Under the pieces are notes generated by a model. It was given only the letters and a program-made list of their open reading frames with translations. It made no database searches and was not told the DNA's origin. A DNA stretch of 64,000 bases from Candidatus Woesearchaeota archaeon (lineage in GTDB: Archaea; Nanobdellota; Nanobdellia; Woesearchaeales; GCA-2687795): assembly GCA_002687795.1 (NCBI GenBank), contig NZBG01000024.1:1-64000 (forward strand), read 5' to 3'. The translations under genes and the position numbers were made by a program. Each line of letters opens with the position of its first letter. Positions within the stretch are counted from its first letter, which is position 1. This document shows positions 55,380 through 62,528 of this stretch, piece by piece.

Positions 55380-55894
55380 CTTGAGTACACAACAAACATA
55401 TTTCCATTAACCTCGATTATCTTCCTTTTGTCCATGCTTTTGATTAAGGAGTAAGGCCCGGTCAGGATTAGCTTGCCTTTTAGCTCTTTAGCCAGCTTTC
55501 TCTCAAATTTATAGTCCAAACTGCCGGGAAAGCAATATATTATATCAAACTTGCTGATGTCAAGCTCATAAAAGTCTTTGTTAATGAAGTTACAGTTTAG
55601 CTTTAATTCATCTTTAATCTTTAGGCTTGTTTCATAAAGCCCTTTATCAGCCTCTACCCCGGTCGCGTTTGTGAACAGGCTTGCGATTGCAGTAACCCTT
55701 CCATCGCCTGAGCCTAAGTCAAGGAAATTATTGCAATGCCTTAACCTTAGCTTCTTAAACAGCTCAAACACCTCTTCACATATAGATATTCCCCAGTAAC
55801 CAGCTGATGTATCTTTTACAGGAAAACCTCCTTTTTTTAAGAAAGAATCCGTATATTCCCTGTACTTTTGGAAAACAAGAGAAACTTCGTTCAT
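55376..55894 (-). CDS. Small class I SAM-dependent methyltransferase
   Basis: A 172-residue methyltransferase with motif I LDLGSGDGR near 58-66, motif II TGVEAD near 82 and IIYCFPGS in the motif IV place. The last lacks the NPPY/DPPY of DNA or RNA amino-methylases, so the substrate may be protein or a small molecule. It starts 1 nt after S6e ends and is coupled to PfkB. Confidence 0.75.
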   Translation of the reverse strand: MNEVSLVFQKYREYTDSFLKKGGFPVKDTSAGYWGISICEEVFELFKKLRLRHCNNFLDLGSGDGRVTAIASLFTNATGVEADKGLYETSLKIKDELKLNCNFINKDFYELDISKFDIIYCFPGSLDYKFERKLAKELKGKLILTGPYSLIKSMDKRKIIEVNGNMFVVYSR

Positions 55895-56461
55895 TTACTT
55901 TTTTTCTTCCTTTTGTTCAGGTTTATTTTCTTCTTTTGGTTCTTCTTGTTTAGGCTCTTCCTTCTTTGGGGTTTCTTCAGGCTTTTGTTCCTTTGGCGCT
56001 TCCTTTGCTTCTGGTTTCTTTTCTTCTTTTTTCTCTTCTTTAGTTTCTTTTTCAGGAGCTTTTTCCTCTTTCTTCTCTCCTTCTTTGCTTCCAAACACAT
56101 CAGCCAGCTTCTTACTTCCTGCCTTTACAACATTCAGGTTTATTTGAGAGATATTAGCATGAACCGTGTTCCCGCAAACGGTTTTTCTCTGTTTTATGCC
56201 TTTTTCTTTCTTTTTCAGGCCAACACCGCTAACAGCTAATATCTTTTTCCTTGCTGAGCCTCTTACATCCCTTCTCATAGGAAAGCCTGATGAATCAGAA
56301 CCACCGGTTATTAGCAGTTCATAGCCTGTAAGATTGATTATTTCTCCCTTTATTTTATCGCCTATTGATTTCCCGATAAATGTCTTGCTATCAGGCTCGT
56401 TTATGACTGTTTGATAGCTTTTACCGGTTTTCTCTGATATTGTAAGCTTGAAATCTACCAT
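55895..56461 (-). CDS. rps6e: Small-subunit ribosomal protein S6e with charged C-terminal tail
   Basis: The first about 125 residues match S6e: FKLTISEKTGKSYQ, KSIGDKIKGE, GYELLITGGSDSSGFPMR, VRGSARKKIL, RKTVCGNTV. A further about 60 residues consist of Lys, Glu and Pro repeats (KKEEPKQEEPKEE type) that most archaeal S6e lack. The tail is low-complexity and probably unstructured. It heads a four-gene tightly packed transcript. Confidence 0.93.
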   Translation of the reverse strand: MVDFKLTISEKTGKSYQTVINEPDSKTFIGKSIGDKIKGEIINLTGYELLITGGSDSSGFPMRRDVRGSARKKILAVSGVGLKKKEKGIKQRKTVCGNTVHANISQINLNVVKAGSKKLADVFGSKEGEKKEEKAPEKETKEEKKEEKKPEAKEAPKEQKPEETPKKEEPKQEEPKEENKPEQKEEKK

Positions 56462-56512
56462 TGTATATCACCATACATAGAAATTGAATGTTCATTTAAA
56501 TAGTTTTGGGAT

Positions 56513-56836
56513 TTACCACCATTTGAGCAGGGTATCAGGCTTGCATGTTTTAACCTGTTTATTGAAGAATGGGTAAATCCTGCAGTTATCAGGCCTTAGC
56601 TTATAGATCCCGCACAAGTACTTGTCACCCTTATTATAAGAAAAGATGCATCTATTGTTCACCCTTTTCATGCTGTCTTTTATAACAGAATCAGGCTCCA
56701 TGGGATCTTCTACAAGAAAGGATTCTTTCTTATGCCCTGCTTTCTCTATCCTTTTGATATCGTCCTTGGAAACCTTGACAATCAGCTTGCAGCATTCACC
56801 GCAGTGCTTGCATTTGAAGCTTCTTTTGGTTGGCAT
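56513..56836 (-). CDS. YkgJ-type cysteine-cluster protein
   Basis: A 107-residue zinc- or iron-chelating protein with CKHCGECCKL near 9-17, then RCIFS, YLCGIYKLRPDNCRIYPF. This eight-cysteine layout is the YkgJ/UPF0153 family, of unknown function. It stands between rps6e and the SPFH gene. Confidence 0.85.
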   Translation of the reverse strand: MPTKRSFKCKHCGECCKLIVKVSKDDIKRIEKAGHKKESFLVEDPMEPDSVIKDSMKRVNNRCIFSYNKGDKYLCGIYKLRPDNCRIYPFFNKQVKTCKPDTLLKWW

Positions 56837-56892
56837 GAGAAATAACTTAGCATAATTAATATTTAAGTTAATCGGATTTTAGAATTATAAGC

Positions 56893-57651
56893 CTATTTCT
56901 TTGTCATGCTTTTAATATATTCCAATAGTTCCATAGGCACAGGCATTATAATGGTGCTGTTCTTCTCTGATGAGATATCGCTCATTGTCTGGAACAATCT
57001 TAACTGTAAAGCTGCTGGTTCTGATCCAATAGTTTTACCTGCATCTGCAAGCTTTTGAGCAGCCTGCTGCTCTCCTGTTGCGAGAATAATCCTTGCTCTT
57101 CTATCTCTTTCAGATTCCGCCTGATGAGCCATAGCCCTTTTCATAGTCTCTGGCAGCTCGATATCCTTAATCTCTATCTTCTTAACCTTGATACCCCAGG
57201 GATCAGTATCCTTATCAACAATAGTCTGTATCTTACTGGAGATATCTTCTCTCTTCTGCAGGATTTCATCAAGCTCAAACTCGCCAACAATATTTCTCAT
57301 AGTTGTCTGAGCTAACTGGCTAACTGCATAGCCAAAATGCTCAACCTCAATAACAGCCTTCTCAGCAAACTCCACCTTATAATAAAGCACTGCATTAACC
57401 TTTAGGCTCACATTATCCTTAGAAACGCATTCCTGACTTGGCACATCAACAGCCTTAATCCTCATATCAATCCTGTCCCAGGTCTGGATTACCGGAATAA
57501 CAATCTTCAGCCCTGGCTTAAGGACGCCAGAAAACTTGCCTAATGTAAAAAGAACGCCCCTTTCATACTGCTTAACAATCTTTAGGCTTGCTAATATGAT
57601 TAGAACAATAGCAACAAGAATTGTATACCATAGGTTGGCAAAAAGAATCAT
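56893..57651 (-). CDS. SPFH/stomatin-like membrane protein (slipin)
   Basis: A 252-residue protein with one N-terminal helix (TILVAIVLIILASLKIV) and the stomatin signature QYERGVLFTLGKFSGVLKPG. ECVSKDNVSLKVNAVLYYKV and the helical QAESERDRRARIILATGEQQAA follow. Such proteins form membrane rings and often partner with an NfeD protease; no nfeD is in the window. Confidence 0.9.
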   Translation of the reverse strand: MILFANLWYTILVAIVLIILASLKIVKQYERGVLFTLGKFSGVLKPGLKIVIPVIQTWDRIDMRIKAVDVPSQECVSKDNVSLKVNAVLYYKVEFAEKAVIEVEHFGYAVSQLAQTTMRNIVGEFELDEILQKREDISSKIQTIVDKDTDPWGIKVKKIEIKDIELPETMKRAMAHQAESERDRRARIILATGEQQAAQKLADAGKTIGSEPAALQLRLFQTMSDISSEKNSTIIMPVPMELLEYIKSMTKK

Positions 57652-57693
57652 TTTAGAAAAGGTAAGGCAAGGTTGTTAATATAATTTATGTTT

Positions 57694-58839
57694 TTATTCT
57701 ATGCAATCTAAAATATTGTTCAGGTTATCTTTTATTCTCTCTTTTTTATATTTAGCTGCATATTTTCTTATTAGGCTTCTGCTCACCTTAACCCTTTTTT
57801 TCTTTAATAAGTCCTGGACATTACTAGATGAAACAAACTGAACAAATTGGGTAACATTCTTAGGCTTTAAACTCTTATGACATCTCTCAAAATCAAGCAA
57901 AGTAACTTTCAAACTCTTCCCAATAATAACATGCTTAACAGGATGATGCATCTCTTCCTTATTAACACCCAACTTATCTAAAACAAACATCTGCCCAAAA
58001 ACATTCTTAATAATATCAATAACTTCTTTCTTCTTTGCTTTCCTGATAAAATCAAGGATAAAATCCCCTTCAATATAATTATAAGCAAAATATTCTTTAT
58101 CTTTAAATAATAATTTAGGGCCAATTCTGGCTTTGTTAAGCTTCTTCAACCAATCTGTTTCATTGCTTATCCTTCCAACAGCTTCACTCTCAGGATTCTT
58201 TATTTTAATGGTAACCTTCTTTTTCTTATACAATGCTGTGAACAACAACCCTCTATGGCCTTTTGCTAAATATCTTATATTGCTGAACCTTTTCTCAAGC
58301 TTTTTCAGGATATTAGATTTAGACAAAAGATAAACATACAGTTTCTCAAAGAAGAAGCTTTTCTCTTCCAACAACTTTGATTCCAACAGATTCCTATTAA
58401 TAAACTGCTCAACCTTTTCCTTGTTGGTAAGGGAGGAGAATAACAATAGAACCTTTCCATTAGGCTTTAAATGCTCATTAACTTCCACCAAAAACCTTTC
58501 AATAACTTCATACCCTTTCTTTCCCCCATCAAGGGCTTTATCCTTATCCATTTTATCTTCAGGAAGATACGGCGGGTTAAACACAATAAAATCAAACTTA
58601 CCCTTAACATTCTTAAACAAATCACTCTTAACAAACCTAATCTTCTTATTCTTAGCATTCTTCTTACAATATTTAACAGCTTTCTCATCAATATCAACAC
58701 CAACAACCTTCTTAGCCTTTTTAGCAGCCTCAACAGCCAATATCCCTGAGCCTGTGCCAATGTCTAACACAAGGCCTTTAGAATATTTACTAACATATTT
58801 CTTTAATAAAAGAGAGTCTTCCCTTGGTTTGTAAATCAT
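57694..58839 (-). CDS. N5-glutamine methyltransferase-like domain fused to a predicted Ser/Thr kinase
   Basis: The first about 185 residues are a HemK/PrmC-type methyltransferase: LDIGTGSGILA (motif I), VGVDIDEKAV (II) and FIVFNPPYLPED (NPPY, motif IV), as in enzymes that methylate release-factor glutamine. Residues about 190-381 look like the archaeal predicted protein kinase group (COG2112): LAKGHRGLLFTALYKKKKV, then a glutamate-containing SNETDWLKKLNKARIGPKLL, YIEGDFILDFI and LLDFERCH in place of the DFG region. ATG 58839 follows the HxlR stop by 2 nt and matches the family start MIYKPREDS; ATG-like 58869 is too long. Archaea usually encode the two parts separately. Confidence 0.78.
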   Translation of the reverse strand: MIYKPREDSLLLKKYVSKYSKGLVLDIGTGSGILAVEAAKKAKKVVGVDIDEKAVKYCKKNAKNKKIRFVKSDLFKNVKGKFDFIVFNPPYLPEDKMDKDKALDGGKKGYEVIERFLVEVNEHLKPNGKVLLLFSSLTNKEKVEQFINRNLLESKLLEEKSFFFEKLYVYLLSKSNILKKLEKRFSNIRYLAKGHRGLLFTALYKKKKVTIKIKNPESEAVGRISNETDWLKKLNKARIGPKLLFKDKEYFAYNYIEGDFILDFIRKAKKKEVIDIIKNVFGQMFVLDKLGVNKEEMHHPVKHVIIGKSLKVTLLDFERCHKSLKPKNVTQFVQFVSSSNVQDLLKKKRVKVSRSLIRKYAAKYKKERIKDNLNNILDCIE

Positions 58840-58840
58840 T

Positions 58841-59200
58841 TTATAATATACACTCTCTGCAGTCAGCATTTCTGCAAATAGTATTCTTGGTTTTCCATCT
58901 CAATGCCCATTTCTTAATATCCTTTATTATCTTAATAAAATCCTCTCCACTTTTTGTTAAAGAGTACTCACACTTTATTGGAAAGATATTTGTATCAATC
59001 TTCTTTATTATTAATTCTTCTTTCTCCAGTTCTTTTAATCTTACTGATAAGATTTTAGGAGTTATACCTGGCAAATTATTCTTAAGCTGAGAATATCTCT
59101 TCTGTTTTTGTTTACCTCTATATAGCTCTAATAATATAAGCAATGTCCATCTTTTTCCTATAAAATTCGTAGTTTTGTATATTGTGCAATCCTTATCCAT
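58841..59200 (-). CDS. HxlR-family transcriptional regulator
   Basis: A 119-residue winged-helix protein. CTIYKTTNFIGKRWTLLILLEL, GITPKILSVRLKELEKEELI and YSLTKSGEDF are HxlR landmarks. It starts with a cysteine (MDKDC) and ends with three more (CRNADCRECIL), which suggests redox or metal sensing. It is divergent from the Cys-rich redox cluster, whose promoter it probably controls. TATA at 59225-59235 gives a leaderless start. Confidence 0.87.
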   Translation of the reverse strand: MDKDCTIYKTTNFIGKRWTLLILLELYRGKQKQKRYSQLKNNLPGITPKILSVRLKELEKEELIIKKIDTNIFPIKCEYSLTKSGEDFIKIIKDIKKWALRWKTKNTICRNADCRECIL

Positions 59201-59234
59201 AGTATACTTTTGGAAACTAATACCTATTTATATA

Positions 59235-59248
59235 AGTATCGTTTTACT
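59235..59248. promoter_or_regulatory. Candidate HxlR operator between divergent TATA boxes
   Basis: AGTA-N6-TACT lies between the minus-strand TATA (59225-59235) and the plus-strand TATA (TATATAAA, 59255-59262). A palindromic AGTATACT at 59201-59208 covers the HxlR transcription start. Binding here could repress both directions. This is inferred from position only. Confidence 0.45.
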
Positions 59249-59283
59249 ACCTAATATATAAAAGATATCAAGTGAAACATCAC

Positions 59284-59505
59284 ATGGCAACAATAAATGA
59301 GCTTGGCGAGATGGCTATAAAAGATGTGATAGAGAAATATCCTAAGATAGGAGAAGTATTGGATAAACATGAAATTGGTTGCACAACTTGTAAGATAGGC
59401 ATTTGTAAATTTAAAGATGTTGTGAAGATTCATTACTTGCCTAAGGAACAAGAAGAAATAATATTCAATGAAATAGCTAAAATACTAAAACAAACTGGAG
59501 GTTGA
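59284..59505 (+). CDS. Small cysteine protein, DUF1858/ScdA-N-like
   Basis: A 73-residue helical protein: LGEMAIKDVIEKYPKIGEVL, then HEIGCTTCKIGIC and FKDVVKIHYLP. The opening half resembles DUF1858 and the N-terminal domain of the iron-cluster repair protein ScdA; the three cysteines can bind a metal or cluster. ATG 59284 lies 22-29 nt after a TATA box, so the GTG at 59272 is not needed. First gene of the HxlR-linked run. Confidence 0.65.
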   Translation: MATINELGEMAIKDVIEKYPKIGEVLDKHEIGCTTCKIGICKFKDVVKIHYLPKEQEEIIFNEIAKILKQTGG

Positions 59506-59509
59506 TAAA

Positions 59510-59974
59510 ATGGCAGATATACCATGTGGCTGTCCTGGATCAGCAATGCAGGACTTTAGAGATAAAAAAACAAAAGAAAGTAAAACATCAGCAAGACAGG
59601 AATCAGAACTAAAGCAATGGCCTATACAGCTTCATTTGGTTGGACCTGGTGCACCATACTTTGAGAATGCGGATTTGGTAATAACAGCGGATTGCGTGCC
59701 ATTTGCATATGCAAATTTCCATTCTGATTTCTTAAAAGGAAGGCCAGTTGTTATTGGATGCCCTAAATTAGATGAAACAGAAGATTACGCAGAGAAGATT
59801 GGAGAGATAATTAAGGCTGGGAATGTAAAAAGTGTTACTATAATACATATGGAGGTTCCATGCTGTTTTGGATTGCAAAGCATAGTTGAAGAAGCTGTTG
59901 AAAAGTCAGGCAAAAAGATTTCTATAAAGCAGGAAATAATTACGGTTTCTGGAGAAAAACAAAATGCCCAATGA
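59510..59974 (+). CDS. CGCPG cysteine-motif protein, short form
   Basis: The 154-residue protein has IPCGCPGSAM at its start, then ESELKQWPIQLHLVGPGAPYF, ADLVITADCVPFAYANFH, VIGCPKLDE and EVPCCFGLQ. The cysteines probably bind Fe-S. The family is common in anaerobes, often fused to ferredoxin; its function is not known to me. A close paralogue with a ferredoxin fused in front lies at 60781-61599. GGAGG precedes the ATG, 4 nt after the upstream stop. Confidence 0.7.
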   Translation: MADIPCGCPGSAMQDFRDKKTKESKTSARQESELKQWPIQLHLVGPGAPYFENADLVITADCVPFAYANFHSDFLKGRPVVIGCPKLDETEDYAEKIGEIIKAGNVKSVTIIHMEVPCCFGLQSIVEEAVEKSGKKISIKQEIITVSGEKQNAQ

Positions 59975-60251
59975 TGAAGAACATACCAAGTTAAGCAGGC
60001 TTAGAACAGGCAAATCTTTTATAGAACTTCATAAATGGATGAATGAGGATTACAAAAATCCTGATATTCATCCTAAAAGGCATGATATTATCAAAATTCC
60101 TCAAAATCTGGAGATTGTAAGAGAAAAGTTTGGGAATAAAGCAGTTGAAGAATTTTTGTATCATATAAAAGAAGATTATGAGAAAAATATTGTATATAAG
60201 GTATTTAAAACTTTATCAGCAATCAAATGTATGTTTTTTTCATTTAGTTGA
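59964..60251 (+). CDS. Hypothetical small protein in the redox cluster
   Basis: A 95-residue helical protein with several histidines (IELHKWM, DIHPKRHDI, EFLYHIKEDYE). No family recognised. It overlaps the CGCPG gene by 11 nt and precedes the hemerythrin gene by 13 nt, so it belongs to the same transcript. Confidence 0.5.
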   Translation: MPNDEEHTKLSRLRTGKSFIELHKWMNEDYKNPDIHPKRHDIIKIPQNLEIVREKFGNKAVEEFLYHIKEDYEKNIVYKVFKTLSAIKCMFFSFS

Positions 60252-60264
60252 TTAAGAGGATAAA

Positions 60265-60812
60265 ATGAACCTGACTAATGATTTGGCAGAAGAACATAAG
60301 TTAATAAAAAGAATGATTAATGTATTAGAGAATGCTGTAAACAGGCTTGAGAAAGGAGTAACTATGGAACCAGCTTTGTAAGAAATTTTGCAGATAAATT
60401 CCATCACGCAAAAGAGGAAGATATTTTATTCAAAGAGATGATTAAGAAAGGCATGCCTGAAAAAGACAGTCCTGTTGAGGCTATGCTCATAGAACATGAA
60501 CAGGGAAGGGATTTTGTTAAAGGCATTATAAAAGCAAATGAAGAATTTAAAAAAGGCAATAAAAACATTGTGAATGAAATAATCAAAAATGCAAGAGGTT
60601 ATATAGAATTATTAAGAGAGCACATTGAAAAAGAAGATGATATTTTATATCCTCTTGCAGAGAGAATGTTTACCAAAGATGAAAAGGATAAACAGCTTAA
60701 TGAATTTAAAAAAGCTGAGTTAAAAAAAGGTGGAAAAGAAACTGTTAGGAAATATAAAGACCTTGTAATAAATCTTGAAAATGTCAAAAAGAAACATAAT
60801 AAAAATAGATGA
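60265..60812 (+). CDS. Hemerythrin-domain protein, -1 frame change
   Basis: ATG 60265 begins LTNDLAEEHKLIKRMINVLE but stops at TAA 60379. The next frame carries on with FVRNFADKFHHAKEEDILF, IEHEQGRDF and LREHIEKEDDILYPL. Together they hold all histidine/glutamate ligands of a diiron hemerythrin. One extra T at 60375-60377 would restore a single frame of about 182 residues. There is no classical slippery heptamer, so sequencing error or a recent mutation is likelier here. A 124-residue piece from ATG 60438 lacks the first ligands. Hemerythrins sense or detoxify oxygen and nitric oxide, in keeping with the cluster. Confidence 0.72.
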
Positions 60813-61599
60813 AGATAAATGCAACGGCTGCGGCAAATGTATCCCAAACTGTCCTGAAGGAGCTCTCCAAATTATAGACCATAAAGCCAGATTAATCAGC
60901 GACTTATTCTGTGACGGCTTAGGAGCTTGCATAGGCCACTGCCCTGAAGGAGCGATAACAATAGAAGAAAGGGAAGCAGAGCCTTACGATGAAAAGAAGA
61001 CAATGGAAAACATAGTGAAGCATGGAACAAACACAATCAAAGCTCATCTAAAACATCTCAAAGATCATGGGGAAACAAAGCTGCTCAATGAAGCAATAAA
61101 CTTTCTAAAAGAAAAAAATATAGAAGTACCAATGGAGGAAACTAAGATGGAAGAAGATTTACCCTGCGGCTGTCCAGGAACGCAGATAAGAGAATTAAAA
61201 CCAAAAACCAATCAACCAGCTTCTGAACAGGAATCAGAGCTAAGACAATGGCCAATACAGTTAAACCTATTGCCTCCATCTGCGCCCTTCTTTCAGGACT
61301 CAGACTTGTTAATAGCAGCAGACTGCGTTGGCTTTGCAAACCCAAACCTCCAAAGCCAATTGATCAAAGGAAGATCAATAGCAATAGGATGCCCCAAGCT
61401 TGATAATGTAGAAGGGTACAAAGAAAAAATAAAAGGAATTATAGAAATGAATAATCTTAACACAATAACAGTTGCAATAATGGAAGTACCGTGCTGTTAT
61501 GGTTTGTATAATGTTGTTGAAGAAGCCTTGAATGAATCTGGTAAAAGGATTACATTAAAGAAAATTATTGTTGGGGTTGATGGGAGCGTTAAAGGATAG
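60781..61599 (+). CDS. Ferredoxin fused to a CGCPG cysteine-motif domain
   Basis: Residues 1-65 form a 2[4Fe-4S] ferredoxin domain: CNGCGKCIPNCPEGA and a second, CDGLGACIGHCPEGA. A linker of about 60 residues includes a helical hairpin. From about 122 the domain matches the short paralogue: LPCGCPGTQIR, ESELRQWPIQLNLLPPSAPFF, ADCVGFANPN, IGCPKLD, EVPCCYGL. This suggests electron transfer to the CGCPG domain. ATG 60781 overlaps the hemerythrin end by 32 nt; a TTG at 60775 is an alternative. Confidence 0.78.
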   Translation: MSKRNIIKIDEDKCNGCGKCIPNCPEGALQIIDHKARLISDLFCDGLGACIGHCPEGAITIEEREAEPYDEKKTMENIVKHGTNTIKAHLKHLKDHGETKLLNEAINFLKEKNIEVPMEETKMEEDLPCGCPGTQIRELKPKTNQPASEQESELRQWPIQLNLLPPSAPFFQDSDLLIAADCVGFANPNLQSQLIKGRSIAIGCPKLDNVEGYKEKIKGIIEMNNLNTITVAIMEVPCCYGLYNVVEEALNESGKRITLKKIIVGVDGSVKG

Positions 61600-61618
61600 A
61601 CTATTACATTTAAACGCA

Positions 61619-61629
61619 AATATTATATA
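61619..61629 (+). promoter_or_regulatory. TATA box of the membrane regulator
   Basis: AATATTATATA lies 25-35 nt upstream of ATG 61654. A TTTAAACG sequence just ahead (near 61610) resembles the half-site TCTAAACG repeated at 62207 and 62238, hinting at autoregulation. Confidence 0.4.
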
Positions 61630-61653
61630 CATATATTGTTCTTAAATCAAACA

Positions 61654-62199
61654 ATGAACCAAAAACAGATAGGCACAATCCTTATCATAGCCGGAATCCT
61701 GCTAGCTAGCCTCATATTCTGGATAAAGATCAAGGATGACATTGCTATTAGGCAAATCATCATGCAGCAGGGAGGCTCATGTTACCTTGATGACGGTACA
61801 TGTCTTCATGAAGACAGGGATTATATAGTTTACATTATAGGTTGGGTTCTTTCAGCTGCCTTAACCATATTAGGAGTCTATTTGATATTCTTTGACAAAA
61901 CTCAGGAAATCCTAGCAGAGCACCAAGAAAAAGTCTCCTCAGCATTAGAAGAAGCCAAAAAGCAGGAAAAAGATAAAGATGAATTCCATGCATTCCTCAG
62001 CAGCTTCAACGAAGATGAGCAAAACATACTAAAATCAACCAAAGAACAGGATGGCATAAAACAATCTACATTAAGATACAGAACAGGCATCTCAAAAAGC
62101 ACATTATCATTAACTCTTAAATCATTGGAAGAAAGGGATATAATCTCAAGAAAGCCTTCAGGAAAAACCAATGAAGTGTTTTTGAGGAAGAAGTTCTAA
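61654..62199 (+). CDS. Membrane-tethered winged-helix transcription regulator
   Basis: A 181-residue protein with two helices (ILIIAGILLASLIFW and IIGWVLSAALTILGVYLIFF). Between them an outside loop holds GSCYLDDGTCLHEDRD, with two Cys, acidic residues and a His. A coiled linker leads to a C-terminal winged helix (KQSTLRYRTGISKSTLSLTLKSLEERDII). The layout suggests direct sensing outside and DNA binding inside. The copper-type genes follow at once. TTG 61636 gives six more residues; ATG 61654 fits the TATA better. Confidence 0.72.
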   Translation: MNQKQIGTILIIAGILLASLIFWIKIKDDIAIRQIIMQQGGSCYLDDGTCLHEDRDYIVYIIGWVLSAALTILGVYLIFFDKTQEILAEHQEKVSSALEEAKKQEKDKDEFHAFLSSFNEDEQNILKSTKEQDGIKQSTLRYRTGISKSTLSLTLKSLEERDIISRKPSGKTNEVFLRKKF

Positions 62200-62206
62200 A
62201 AACATC

Positions 62207-62251
62207 TCTAAACGTTCCAGGACAATAATTCTCTGCTTCTAAACGTTCCAG
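62207..62251. promoter_or_regulatory. Pair of 14 bp direct repeats, candidate operator
   Basis: TCTAAACGTTCCAG occurs exactly at 62207-62220 and 62238-62251, 31 bp apart, about three helical turns. Each has the palindromic core AACGTT. They precede a TATA-like GATATTAATAAA (about 62273-62284) of the copper-chaperone gene, so a dimeric or paired regulator could bind here. Confidence 0.6.
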
Positions 62252-62319
62252 CCATTTATTTTTCATTCGAATGATATTAATAAATGTCTTATTATCTCAT
62301 TAAATGGAGGTTGATAATA

Positions 62320-62526
62320 ATGAAAAACATAACATTAAACGTAAAAGGCATGCACTGCTCAAGCTGTGAAATTCTAATCAAAGATAGTTTGGAAGAAACT
62401 GAAGGCATAAGTAATGCAGAGGTTTCACATAAAGACGGAACCGCAGAAGTCAGTTTTGATGAGTCAAAAACAGATGAAGAGTTAATCAAAACAATTATCG
62501 CTAAAGAAGGATACAATGTTGAATAA
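62320..62526 (+). CDS. Heavy-metal-associated (HMA) domain chaperone
   Basis: A 68-residue ferredoxin-like metal chaperone with the binding loop GMHCSSCE. GGAGGT at 62305-62310 fixes ATG 62320; the ATG at 62284 overlaps a non-conserved leader. It resembles CopZ/Atx1, which carry Cu(I). The membrane protein follows 2 nt later and has its own HMA domain. Confidence 0.88.
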   Translation: MKNITLNVKGMHCSSCEILIKDSLEETEGISNAEVSHKDGTAEVSFDESKTDEELIKTIIAKEGYNVE

Positions 62527-62528
62527 AC

